The position numbers and the translations under genes are program-made. Below, in pieces: positions 45,115 to 53,069 of a stretch of DNA of 64,000 nucleotides. The notes under the pieces were generated by a model. The model saw nothing but the letters and a program-made list of their open reading frames with translations, had not been told where the DNA came from and searched no databases. The stretch is from Arthrobacter sp. ISL-85. GTDB lineage: Bacteria; Actinomycetota; Actinomycetes; Actinomycetales; Micrococcaceae. Each line of letters begins with the position of its first letter. The first letter of the stretch is position 1. The stretch lies in contig NZ_JAGGPQ010000018.1 of NCBI RefSeq assembly GCF_018613675.1, forward strand, positions 35,854 to 99,853. The letters are read 5' to 3'.

Positions 45115-45840
45115 ATGTCCAAAAACACGGCAGAACAATGCCTGCGCGCCAAACACCGGGCCAGGCAGCAGGCAAAGAAGACCACCCTCGGCCAGCGCGC
45201 CGCCGTCCTCGCAGCATCCTGCGCGGTACTGGTTGGGGTAGGCGCGGCAGGACAGGCCACCGGCAGCATGACTCCCGTGTCATCCACCGGGTCAAACACG
45301 GCGTCCGATGCCCAAATGAGCATCGAGAAGAGCGAAATCCGTTCCAACCCGGCAGCGAACCCCGCTCCAGCGGCAATCAGCGTAGCGCCGCAGGCCGCGG
45401 AACCGGCTCCGGCAGCAGCACCTGCGGCCCCCGCTCCAGCACCGGCACCCGCACCTGCGGCCCCCGCTCCAGCACCGGCACCCGCCCCCGCCCCCGCCCC
45501 CGCACCTGAGCCGGCACCCGCCGTCGCGGTCAACGATCCCGCCGGCGCCCAGGCCTACGCGGCCAGCCAGCTGGCTACGTTTGGCTGGGGACCGGACCAG
45601 ATGCAGTGCCTGCAGACGCTGTGGACCAAAGAGTCGGACTGGACCACCACGGCCACCAACTCCAGCAGCGGCGCGTACGGCATCGTCCAGTCGCTGCCTG
45701 CCGAGAAGATGGCCACCGCAGGCGCGGACTACTTGACCAACTACCGCACCCAGATCAACTGGGGCCTGGACTACATCAAGAAGAGCTACGCCTCGCCCTG
45801 TGGCGCACTGAACTTCCATCTGGCGCACAACTGGTACTAG
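45115..45840 (+). CDS. Secreted lytic transglycosylase-like protein
   Basis: A 241-residue exported protein. A basic N-terminus and hydrophobic segment (about 29-46) act as signal or anchor. Residues 85-137 are an Ala-Pro repeat (wall-spanning linker). The C-terminal 100 residues are a transglycosylase-like domain with the likely catalytic Glu in LWTKESDWTTTATNSSSGAYGIVQ. Such enzymes cleave peptidoglycan glycans during growth. It is preceded by a c-di-AMP riboswitch. Confidence 0.88.
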   Translation: MSKNTAEQCLRAKHRARQQAKKTTLGQRAAVLAASCAVLVGVGAAGQATGSMTPVSSTGSNTASDAQMSIEKSEIRSNPAANPAPAAISVAPQAAEPAPAAAPAAPAPAPAPAPAAPAPAPAPAPAPAPAPEPAPAVAVNDPAGAQAYAASQLATFGWGPDQMQCLQTLWTKESDWTTTATNSSSGAYGIVQSLPAEKMATAGADYLTNYRTQINWGLDYIKKSYASPCGALNFHLAHNWY

Positions 45841-46017
45841 GCACCCCTCCCCTGCGCCAGCGCGTCGAAGGACGCCCTGCGCTGAGTCTCCCCAGCCTTG
45901 ACGGCGGCGGCCGACGGCGTGTCCCGGCCACACGCCGTCGTACGCCTTGGGCATGTACGCCATGGGCATGTGCGGGCTTGGGCATTTGAACAGCAGGGAA
46001 CTTGCAGCGTCAACAGT

Positions 46018-46043
46018 GGGCCGCATCCACACGGATGCGGCCC
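46018..46043. terminator. Hairpin terminator between convergent genes
   Basis: A perfect 11-bp stem (46018-46028 / 46033-46043) with an ACAC loop, between the transglycosylase (ends 45840) and the VOC gene (ends 46069). Confidence 0.75.
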
Positions 46044-46068
46044 GCAGTGCATTAAGCCGCGGTGCGCT

Positions 46069-46473
46069 TTAAGGTGCGGTGCTTTGAGTCGCGTCCGGCC
46101 CGGCGTTCCGCCACGGAATGTACTGGACGGACCATTTGTTCCCGTCCGGATCGGCGAAGTACACGAAGTGGCCCCACGGGAGCACCTCGATATCACTGAC
46201 ATCCACGCCGTTGTTCTTCAGGTGGTCGTGCGCTTCTTCGATGTCGCTGACCACCAGCTGGAGGGTGGATCCCGTGCCGGGTGGGGCGTCCGACAGTCCC
46301 TCACCAATGCAGATGGAGCAGGCCGAGCCCGGCGGGGTCAGCTGCACAAAGCGGATATCGTCCGAAGGCCGCTCATCGTAGTCGGCGTTGAAGCCCACCT
46401 TATTGACGTAAAAGTCCTTGGCGCGGTCAACGTCGGACACGGGGACAAAGACAACTTCGAGTTTCCAGTCCAT
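46069..46473 (-). CDS. VOC-superfamily (glyoxalase/dioxygenase-like) protein
   Basis: A 134-residue protein with the paired beta-alpha-beta3 modules of the vicinal-oxygen-chelate fold: LEVVFVPVSDVDRAKDFYVNKVGF and, in the second half, VSDIEEAHDHLKNNGV with YFADPDGNKWSVQYIP. Stand-alone members bind small ligands or metals; the substrate is unknown. ATG at 46473, GTG at 46479 also possible. Confidence 0.85.
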   Translation of the reverse strand: MDWKLEVVFVPVSDVDRAKDFYVNKVGFNADYDERPSDDIRFVQLTPPGSACSICIGEGLSDAPPGTGSTLQLVVSDIEEAHDHLKNNGVDVSDIEVLPWGHFVYFADPDGNKWSVQYIPWRNAGPDATQSTAP

Positions 46474-46517
46474 CCGCACAGGCTAGCGGCGGGACAACGA
46501 TTGAAAAAGAGTGAAGG

Positions 46518-47153
46518 CTACCCTGCGATGCCGTAGAGGCGGTCGCCGGCGTCCCCCAGGCCGGGAACGATATAGGACTTCTCGTTGAGCTTCTCGTCGA
46601 TGGAGGCAAGGACGATGTGCACGTTGGCCCCTGACAGTTCCTCCTCCAGCCTGTCCAGGCCCTCAGGAGCGGCCAGCAAGCAGATGCAGGTGACATCCGA
46701 AGCGCCCCGCTTGAACAGGAACTTAATGGCCTCGCGCAGGGTCCCGCCGGTAGCCAGCATGGGGTCCAGGACAAAGACCTGGCGGCCGGTCAGGTCCTCC
46801 GGGAGGCGCTCCGCGTAGGTGATGATGTCCAGCGTCTCCTCATCCCGGGCCATGCCCAGGAAACCCACCTCGGCCGTGGGGACCAGCTTGGTCATGCCCT
46901 CCAGCATGCCCAGGCCCGCGCGCAGGATGGGGACCACCAGCGGGGTGGGCTTGGTGAACGCCGTGCCAATGGTGGTACTTACAGGGGTCTCGATGGTGAC
47001 GGGCTCGGTACGGACCTCCCGCGTGGCTTCGTAGGCCAGCAGTGTCACCAGCTCTTCTGTCAGCTGGCGGAAGACCGGCGACGGCGTGTTCTTATCCCGC
47101 AGGACGGTGAGCTTGTGGGCGACCAGGGGGTGGTCAACAACGAGAGTGCGCAT
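46518..47153 (-). CDS. upp: Uracil phosphoribosyltransferase
   Basis: A 211-residue full-length enzyme that converts uracil and PRPP to UMP. The PRPP loop [11 protein letters not shown] lies near 128-138, and [11 protein letters not shown] and the uracil-binding [12 protein letters not shown] are conserved. There is no ribosome site before the ATG; a GATAGT box 6-11 nt upstream suggests a leaderless transcript. Confidence 0.96.
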   Translation of the reverse strand: MRTLVVDHPLVAHKLTVLRDKNTPSPVFRQLTEELVTLLAYEATREVRTEPVTIETPVSTTIGTAFTKPTPLVVPILRAGLGMLEGMTKLVPTAEVGFLGMARDEETLDIITYAERLPEDLTGRQVFVLDPMLATGGTLREAIKFLFKRGASDVTCICLLAAPEGLDRLEEELSGANVHIVLASIDEKLNEKSYIVPGLGDAGDRLYGIAG

Positions 47154-47165
47154 CCCCCAAAACTA

Positions 47166-47990
47166 TCATCCGGCAGTGTCCTTGTTGCGGCTGCGGTGGG
47201 CGTGCTCCTTACCGCCGGCATCGCCGTGGTGCATCTCCTCGGCAACAACGTCGCGGACAATCGGACGGTCGAAAGACGGCGCCGCCCCGGCGTGCTCCCG
47301 CCTGCGGACCAGGTGGAACAGCCTGTGTGCCAGGATCACCACGCCCACCCAGGTCAGGCCCAGCAACCACCCGGCCATGACGTCGGTCAGCCAATGATGG
47401 CCAAGGAAGACGCGGCTTAAACCCATGGCGATGATGAAGAGCGTGCCGGCCGTGATGGCTGTGACGCGCACCAGCATGGCCTGGAACTGGAGGCACACGA
47501 GGTACATCACCAGGCTGATCACCACCGTGGTGTTCAGGGTGTGGCCGCTGGGGAAGGATGGCGAGTCCTCATAAGGGGGCACCGCATCCGCATGGTCCGG
47601 GCGGGTACGGCCAACCAGTCTCTTGCCGAAGGTTGTGGCCAGGATGGAGACCCCCGCCGCACCGCCGATCAGGACGAGCGGGCGCCAGTTCCGGCTGAGG
47701 AAGGTCAACCAGGCGGTCAGGATGCTGGCAAGGATGGGCATGCCGATGCCGCCGCCGAGGTCGGTGAAACCAGTAACGAAGGCATCGAGGCCGGGACTGC
47801 GCAGGCTCTCGGCCAGTGCCAGGGCAGGCTTGTCCAGGTTGGCCAGCCCCGCAGAATCCACCACGTTGTCGTACACCTCGGCGCCCAGCAACGCCAGCGA
47901 CACGATAATCACGCCGCCCACAAGGATGGTGAGGACCAGCGCCGCGTAGGGCTTGAACCACAGTCCGAAACGATCCCGAAGAGTGTCCAT
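47166..47990 (-). CDS. PAP2-family membrane phosphatase
   Basis: A 274-residue protein with five or six membrane segments and the three-part PAP2 signature: KRLVGRTRP, PSFPSGH and SRVFLGHHWLTDV. It removes phosphate from lipid phosphates, perhaps undecaprenyl pyrophosphate. GGGAGGCACC precedes the ATG at 47990. The last 45 residues are a charged His-rich tail. upp follows after 12 nt. Confidence 0.9.
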   Translation of the reverse strand: MDTLRDRFGLWFKPYAALVLTILVGGVIIVSLALLGAEVYDNVVDSAGLANLDKPALALAESLRSPGLDAFVTGFTDLGGGIGMPILASILTAWLTFLSRNWRPLVLIGGAAGVSILATTFGKRLVGRTRPDHADAVPPYEDSPSFPSGHTLNTTVVISLVMYLVCLQFQAMLVRVTAITAGTLFIIAMGLSRVFLGHHWLTDVMAGWLLGLTWVGVVILAHRLFHLVRRREHAGAAPSFDRPIVRDVVAEEMHHGDAGGKEHAHRSRNKDTAG

Positions 47991-48045
47991 GGTGCCTCCC
48001 GGCGTCGGCAAGTAACCTGAGTATTCCCGAAACTATCATTGAGCC

Positions 48046-48552
48046 ATGCCGTTGTCCGAAAAGAAACACGACGCCTGGATGGGCCTCGCCCTGGCGGAAG
48101 CCCGGCGGGCACTGGCCACGGAGGACGTACCAATCGGCGCCGTGGTGATAGGGCCCGACGGCGCGGTGCTGGGTTCCGGCCGGAACCGCCGGGAGGAACT
48201 GGGCGACCCCACAGCCCATGCCGAGGTGGTGGCCATCCGGGAAGCGGCGGGACGGCTGCAGGAAAGGGCCCGGCTCGACGGCGGCCGCGGCGATGGCTGG
48301 CGGTTGTCCGATTGCACGCTGGTGGTCACGCTGGAACCGTGCGCCATGTGTGCCGGCGCGATCGTCCTGGCCCGGATCCCCCGGGTGGTGTTCGGGGCCT
48401 GGGACGAAAAGGCCGGTGCCGCCGGTTCGGTGTTCGACATCCTCCGTGAGCGCAGGCTCAACCACTGGGTTGAGGTGTGCCCCGGGGTCCGTGAGGAAGA
48501 GTGCGGCTTGTTGCTTCGCGAGTTTTTTGCGGGGCACAGGAGCGGCCTCTAG
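48046..48552 (+). CDS. tadA: tRNA-specific adenosine(34) deaminase TadA
   Basis: A 168-residue zinc deaminase that makes inosine at A34 of tRNA-Arg(ACG). His58-Ala-Glu60 and Cys99-x2-Cys102 (LEPCAMCAGAI) form the zinc site; the C-terminal FFAGHRSGL is typical. A 13-residue insert (GGRGDGWRLSD) precedes the second motif. TATCAT 8 nt before the ATG suggests a leaderless mRNA. Confidence 0.94.
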   Translation: MPLSEKKHDAWMGLALAEARRALATEDVPIGAVVIGPDGAVLGSGRNRREELGDPTAHAEVVAIREAAGRLQERARLDGGRGDGWRLSDCTLVVTLEPCAMCAGAIVLARIPRVVFGAWDEKAGAAGSVFDILRERRLNHWVEVCPGVREEECGLLLREFFAGHRSGL

Positions 48553-48609
48553 TCCGCTTCGCGCCCTGCTGCTTGGTGTCTGCCCCCCAAATGGTTGCCA
48601 GCACCGGGA

Positions 48610-49698
48610 TCAGTCCCGTTCCGCCAGCAGGGCAAGCACTCGCCTGGCCGTGCCGCTCCAGTCCGGTAGGCCCGTCCGCGCCTCCATCGCTGCTGCGCGC
48701 CAACTCTCCCTTACCGCCGGGTCCTCAAGCCACCGGCGCAGAACCCCGGCCAGGAGTCCGGGACTCTCCCTTCCGCCGGCAGGAAGTGTCAGGGCTGCAC
48801 CCGGAAGGCGTGGCCCGCCGTCGGCCATTGCCAGCCCTCCCATGTCCAGCGCCTCCACCGCCCCTGTCCCGGCGCGGACCAGGACAGGGATGCCGTGCGC
48901 CAGCGACTCGGTGACCACCATTCCAAACGCCTCCGCCCGGGAGAGCAGCAGGCTCAGGTCCGTCCGGGCCCATTCGGCTTCAAGCGCGGCACCGGCCAGC
49001 TCGCCGGTAAGCCGAACCCGCCCCTGCAGGCCGTGGTCGGTTACGGCGGCCAGGAGTTCCTGCGCGTAGGCCGGGTCCGCGCGGTCCGAGCCGACGAAGG
49101 ATGCCGTCCACTCAACGTCCTTGAGCTGCGCCAGCGCCTCCACGGCCAGCAGCTGGTCCTTGTTGGGCAGCAGCGCGGCGACCACTGCCAAGTGCGGCGG
49201 CCTGGAACCAGCGGCCTGGGCTGCGGCAACTACTCCGGGGAGGGCGACACGTGCCTGCGGAAGCCCGCGTTCCGCGAGAACGGACGCTGCCCAGGTGCTG
49301 GTGCAGATCACCCCCGATGCTGCACGAAGGGCCCTGGCTTCGTTTTCCAGTGCTGCAGCCCCGGAAGTCTCCGCCACAGGCATATGTACCAAGACCCATG
49401 TTTGCTGTCCCGACGTGGCCGCAAGTTCCAGTTCATCCGGGGCACCGACCGCCACCAGCCCGTCCAGGATGACCACGGCCGGCCCCGGACCTCTGTCACT
49501 TTCCCATGCCCCAATGAGAGTGCCCAGCCGGCGCCGTTCCCGCGCGCTGGCAGCCGGCCAGTTGCCCTCGACGGCGATGACGTCCACCTCGGCGCCCAGC
49601 TCCTGCAAACCTGCAACCAGGCGCGCGTTATAGACGTTGCCGCCCGAGCTGTGGCGGATGTTGCCGGGGACCAGCAGCCGGATGCGGCGCACGGTCAA
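48610..49698 (-). CDS. GT4-type glycosyltransferase of the ADH/PTPS operon
   Basis: A 362-residue GT-B enzyme. The N-terminal acceptor domain begins LLVPGNIRHSSGGNVYNARLVAGL; the donor domain has the PPHLAVVAALLPNKD segment and the EX7E-like SRAEAFGMVVTESLAHGIPV. It transfers a sugar, by family from a nucleotide donor. The TTG at 49698 overlaps the stop of the PTPS-like gene (TTGA); GTG at 49692 is the alternative. The acceptor is probably the product of its two operon partners. Confidence 0.82.
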   Translation of the reverse strand: MTVRRIRLLVPGNIRHSSGGNVYNARLVAGLQELGAEVDVIAVEGNWPAASARERRRLGTLIGAWESDRGPGPAVVILDGLVAVGAPDELELAATSGQQTWVLVHMPVAETSGAAALENEARALRAASGVICTSTWAASVLAERGLPQARVALPGVVAAAQAAGSRPPHLAVVAALLPNKDQLLAVEALAQLKDVEWTASFVGSDRADPAYAQELLAAVTDHGLQGRVRLTGELAGAALEAEWARTDLSLLLSRAEAFGMVVTESLAHGIPVLVRAGTGAVEALDMGGLAMADGGPRLPGAALTLPAGGRESPGLLAGVLRRWLEDPAVRESWRAAAMEARTGLPDWSGTARRVLALLAERD

Positions 49699-50090
49699 GC
49701 AGTCAGGTCCAGGGAATAGGTGGCCCAGGCATCAGGATTCTCCCGCAGAGTGACGTCGAGGCCTGCCAGTTCGCGGCCGTCGTCGCTGTCCTTGATCCGG
49801 GCGGCGACCTTATTTGCGATGTACTCAGCGAGGGCTTCCGTGGTGCTGAGCCTGCCCTCGAAGTCAGGGTGCTCATCCAGGTTCTTGTAGTTCAGGCCGG
49901 CGAGCACTTCCTCGATGATTGCTCCGGCGGCGCCGATATCCAGGACGATCGCGTCATCATTCAGGGCTCGGCGGCGGAAGGTCACCTCGGCGACGAAGGT
50001 TGCCCCATGGAGTCCTTGGGCGGGTCCGAAGGCTTCACGCGGAAGGCTGTGCGCGATCATGAAGTGGCGGCGGACGGTCAGGCTGAACAT
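49695..50090 (-). CDS. 6-pyruvoyltetrahydropterin synthase/QueD-like protein with altered active site
   Basis: A 131-residue T-fold protein. The match to QueD is clear: IAHSL (zinc His14), LHGATF (His28) and the later TTEALAEYIANKV. But the HGH motif reads HGA, so the third zinc ligand is Ala30, and the catalytic Cys a few residues before it is absent (AQGLHG). It therefore is unlikely to be a normal PTPS or carboxytetrahydropterin synthase. It sits 3 nt after the dehydrogenase gene. Confidence 0.82.
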   Translation of the reverse strand: MFSLTVRRHFMIAHSLPREAFGPAQGLHGATFVAEVTFRRRALNDDAIVLDIGAAGAIIEEVLAGLNYKNLDEHPDFEGRLSTTEALAEYIANKVAARIKDSDDGRELAGLDVTLRENPDAWATYSLDLTA

Positions 50091-50093
50091 GGG

Positions 50094-51122
50094 TTACCTC
50101 AAGTTTTCGGAGTCGTGGGCAGCTGGGTTGGTGGCAGGGTACTCGACGACGTGGCACAGGGCCTGCAGTGTGCCGTCCGCCAGGCTTCGGACGACGCCCG
50201 GCAGGTCCTCGAACCGGGACGAGCCGGTCAGGAATGCGTCGAAGACAGGGTCCTTGAGCAGCGATACGGCGAGGTCCAGGCGGTCGGCATTGGTGCGTCG
50301 GTGGCGCCTGGCACGCGCCACCATGCCTACCTGGCTGGCCCTAATGGACAGCCGCCTCGCATGGAAGTCCTCCCCCAACGGGACAGTGACTTCCCGGTTT
50401 GCGTACCAGGACATCTCGATGACGTCGCCTTCATCGCCGACGAGCTGCAGGCTGCGTTCCAGCCCTTCCTGGGACGCCGAGCAGTGGAACACGATGTCGC
50501 AGTCGGCCAGTGCGTCATCGGGGTGTGCGAAGTCCACGCCCAGGGTGTCCGCGAGCTGTTTCCTGCCGGGATCCAGGTCCACCAGCTCCAGGCGTTGCAG
50601 CGGGAAGGTCCGCAGGAGTGTGGCCACCATGCCGCCCACCAGCCCGGCACCGACGACGGCAACCCGGTCTCCCAGCCGTGGCCCTGCTTCCCACAGTGCG
50701 TTGACTGCCGTTTCCACTGTCCCGGTGAGGACGGCACGCCGGGACGGGACGTCGTCGGGAATCCTGGTCAAGGAGGCCACCGGAACCACATAGAGGTCCT
50801 GGTGGGGGTTCAGGCAAAAGACGCGCTGGCCTTTCCAGCCATCGGGTCCTTCCTCCACGACTCCGACGGACAGGTAGCCAAATTTCACAGGTCCGGGGAA
50901 GTGGCCTTCCTGGTGCGGGGCGCGCATTTCTTCAGCGACACGCGGCGGCACCGCCCCGGCGTGGACTACCATTTCGGTGCCCTTGCTGATCCCGGAGTAG
51001 AGGGCCCGGACAAGGGCTTCACCGGGCCCCGGGCCGGGCACATCCTCGGTCCTGAGCTCGCCGTGTTCCTTGGCCGTGGTCCAGTATGCGGTTGCGTGGA
51101 TCGGATTCTGTGAATTTGTCAT
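50094..51122 (-). CDS. Zinc-free alcohol dehydrogenase-like protein (BchC-like branch)
   Basis: A 342-residue MDR enzyme. The place of the catalytic zinc cysteine reads LYSGISKGTEM, as in BchC-type dehydrogenases, so it lacks catalytic zinc. The structural zinc cysteines are also missing. The Rossmann site VAVVGAGLVGGMVATLL is intact. It is the first gene of a tight three-gene operon. ATG at 51122; upstream codons in frame have no start with a ribosome site. Confidence 0.82.
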   Translation of the reverse strand: MTNSQNPIHATAYWTTAKEHGELRTEDVPGPGPGEALVRALYSGISKGTEMVVHAGAVPPRVAEEMRAPHQEGHFPGPVKFGYLSVGVVEEGPDGWKGQRVFCLNPHQDLYVVPVASLTRIPDDVPSRRAVLTGTVETAVNALWEAGPRLGDRVAVVGAGLVGGMVATLLRTFPLQRLELVDLDPGRKQLADTLGVDFAHPDDALADCDIVFHCSASQEGLERSLQLVGDEGDVIEMSWYANREVTVPLGEDFHARRLSIRASQVGMVARARRHRRTNADRLDLAVSLLKDPVFDAFLTGSSRFEDLPGVVRSLADGTLQALCHVVEYPATNPAAHDSENLR

Positions 51123-51247
51123 CTTGCTGATGAATCTAACCGGACCTGCATGGACGGGGAAAGTCAGACGCCGCTTGGCGGGGTTTCCCAGCGAGGATTC
51201 ATGGCGCGCTTTCGCGGCCGCATCATCCTGGCACATCGTCCGTGGCC

Positions 51248-51303
51248 GGAGGCCGCGGGGCGCAGCCTGCGTGGCGCAACCCGCGTGGCGCATCCTCCGT
51301 GAC
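51248..51303. repeat. 14-bp tandem repeat
   Basis: Four units (51248-51261, 51262-51275, 51276-51289, 51290-51303) of consensus GCANCCNGCGTGGC, with a diverged fifth copy upstream. They lie in the otherwise empty 300-nt gap between the dehydrogenase and the HNH gene. Confidence 0.6.
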
Positions 51304-51330
51304 GCATCAAGAGACAAGATGCAGGAGGAG

Positions 51331-51420
51331 TTCCTCCTCGAGGAGACTTCGCTTCTTGGTGAGGCTCGGTTCCTCAGGCAGACTCCGTCCACCGGGCAGG
51401 CTTGGTTCTTCAGGGAGACT
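51331..51420 (-). repeat. Five 18-bp repeats abutting the HNH stop codon
   Basis: Units at 51403-51420, 51385-51402, 51367-51384, 51349-51366 and 51331-51348. In one minus-strand frame they encode SLPEEP, SLPGGR, SLPEEP, SLTKKR and SLLEEE. That frame is shifted by one base from the HNH gene, whose TGA lies at 51420-51422. Confidence 0.75.
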
Positions 51421-52808
51421 CAGTTTTCGGGCAGGAATCCGGAGGGCCATTGGGGCGGTTCCCAGTCCTGGTGTTCGCTCGCGTAGTGCCGGCCTGATGG
51501 GGAGATCCAGCCCGGTGGTTCGTTCTTCGCGGCCGGGGTGGGTTTCCAGCCGGTGGTGTGTCTGAGTTTGTGGTGTTTCGGGCAGGGCTGTCCCAGGTTC
51601 GAGATGCCTGTTGTGCCACCCTTGGCCCAGGCGAGGATGTGGTCGGCGTCGTTGTCCAGCGAGTTGTTGCTGCAACCCGGAAACGGACACTTTCCATCCC
51701 GCATCCGCAGCCAGGCCCGCATCGGCCCGGTCACCCGGTAACTCGCCCGGCCGATCTCCAACGGCGCCCCGTCCCGCGGATCCACCAACACCCGGTAAAA
51801 CGATCCTGCACCGCCCGCCACCAGGTCCCTGGCCATCGAGGCCGGGATGGGGCCGTACCCATCCAGCATCGCCGGCTCATCTGTCAGGCTAAGCAGGGAG
51901 AACACCGGGACCGTGACCAGAACCTGAGCCCGGATCGGCGACGATCGGAAACCTGTTCCTTCCACGGTCCCGGCTGCGGTGTCGCCGGCGTCCGTGGCAC
52001 CGCTGCCAAGAACCGCGTCGGCGAAGATGTCGGCCCGCAACTGCGGCATGCCGCGGCACTCCTCCGGTCCCTGCATGGCACGCGAAATAGCCGTGAGCCG
52101 GTTCCACCCGGCAAGGGCCTGGGCAGCGGGCAGGTACGCCGACAGCCACGCCATCCCGTCCTGGTCCAGCCGGTACTCCACCCGCCGGTCAGCGACCCCC
52201 TTCGCGTGCCGGGCTTCAATGCTCTCGGCGTGGTGGCGCTCCCGCCAGGTCCGGGCCTTGGCCTTGAACCGGTGCGCCGGCATCTGCCCCACCGGGCACC
52301 CCCGGGCCGGATCCGGTGCGTCCGGGTCCAGGAAATGGGCCTCCAACGCCGCCGCCCCCGCCGCGTCAAGGCTCGCTGTTTCATCGGCCATCACCACCGC
52401 AAGGCTCCAGGACAGAACCCCGGCCTGCAACGCCGCCAGGGTCCGCGGCAACGTCCGTGTGACTGCGTACGAGGTGGCCAGGAACGACGACGCTGCCCGC
52501 GGCCCCAAAGCCAGGACGCACCCGATCTCCGCAGCGACCGCCATCTCCTGCGCCCGCACCGGCACATCCGGCCCGGCAACAGCATCAGCACTGTCCGCGT
52601 ACCCCACCGCAGCCTTCGCTTTCAGAGCCGCGAACCCGGCTTCCACCTCCCGGACACCGGCGAGAATCTCCAGGCAACCATCCACCAAACCAGCCAACGG
52701 ATCAGCCCCCGAAAACGGCACCGACCCAGAACCGTCCACCTCAGCATTCAACACCGCAAGGGCAGCACGGATGTCCCCGAACGCCTTCACCACCGCTGCC
52801 TTCCCCAT
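51420..52808 (-). CDS. DUF222/HNH endonuclease-domain protein
   Basis: A 462-residue member of the actinobacterial 13E12/DUF222 family. Residues 1-350 are the helical DUF222 part; the C-terminus has the HNH nuclease CPFPGC, DADHILAWAKGGTT, NL and CPKHHKLRH. These genes are multi-copy in actinobacteria and may be mobile; their role is unclear. ATG at 52808. The 3' end touches a repeat array that encodes hexapeptides in another frame. Confidence 0.86.
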   Translation of the reverse strand: MGKAAVVKAFGDIRAALAVLNAEVDGSGSVPFSGADPLAGLVDGCLEILAGVREVEAGFAALKAKAAVGYADSADAVAGPDVPVRAQEMAVAAEIGCVLALGPRAASSFLATSYAVTRTLPRTLAALQAGVLSWSLAVVMADETASLDAAGAAALEAHFLDPDAPDPARGCPVGQMPAHRFKAKARTWRERHHAESIEARHAKGVADRRVEYRLDQDGMAWLSAYLPAAQALAGWNRLTAISRAMQGPEECRGMPQLRADIFADAVLGSGATDAGDTAAGTVEGTGFRSSPIRAQVLVTVPVFSLLSLTDEPAMLDGYGPIPASMARDLVAGGAGSFYRVLVDPRDGAPLEIGRASYRVTGPMRAWLRMRDGKCPFPGCSNNSLDNDADHILAWAKGGTTGISNLGQPCPKHHKLRHTTGWKPTPAAKNEPPGWISPSGRHYASEHQDWEPPQWPSGFLPEN

Positions 52809-52918
52809 AGACCCATCATGACAAGGGGGTCCGACAATCAAGACCGACTGCTGCAGCACAGGCTTGGTCTACCCACGTTTTGGGGATGCAGGCCTTGCTC
52901 CGGTACCCTATTGAGGTT

Positions 52919-53008
52919 GGTGACGTGTCCGAGCGGCCGAAGGTGCAACACTCGAAATGTTGTTTGGTGTAAAAGCCAACGTGGGTTCAAATCCCACCGT
53001 CACCGCCA
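52919..53008 (+). tRNA. tRNA-Ser (anticodon CGA), prophage integration site
   Basis: A 90-nt class II tRNA with encoded CCA (53006-53008). Acceptor GGTGACG pairs with CGTCACC, anticodon loop CTCGAAA (CGA), long variable arm. A promoter TTGGGG-18 nt-TACCCT is at 52880-52909. The integrase gene ends 60 nt downstream facing the tRNA, the usual layout of attL, so the tRNA 3' end is the likely attachment core. Confidence 0.95.
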
Positions 53009-53014
53009 CGTAGA

Positions 53015-53059
53015 AAGGCCCCGGTTCCCTTGCGATTCAAGGGAACCGGGGCCTTTTGC
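53015..53059. terminator. Terminator between tRNA-Ser(CGA) and integrase
   Basis: A perfect 18-bp stem (53015-53032 / 53038-53055), 5-nt loop, then TTTT. Confidence 0.88.
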
Positions 53060-53069
53060 TTTTACCGAA

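Noticed and set aside
45841..46017. Possible His/Met-rich small gene with repeated ATGCCC/GGGCAT words
   Set aside because: Several short frames compete and none has a start signal; a simple repeat of CCATGGGCATG explains the pattern.
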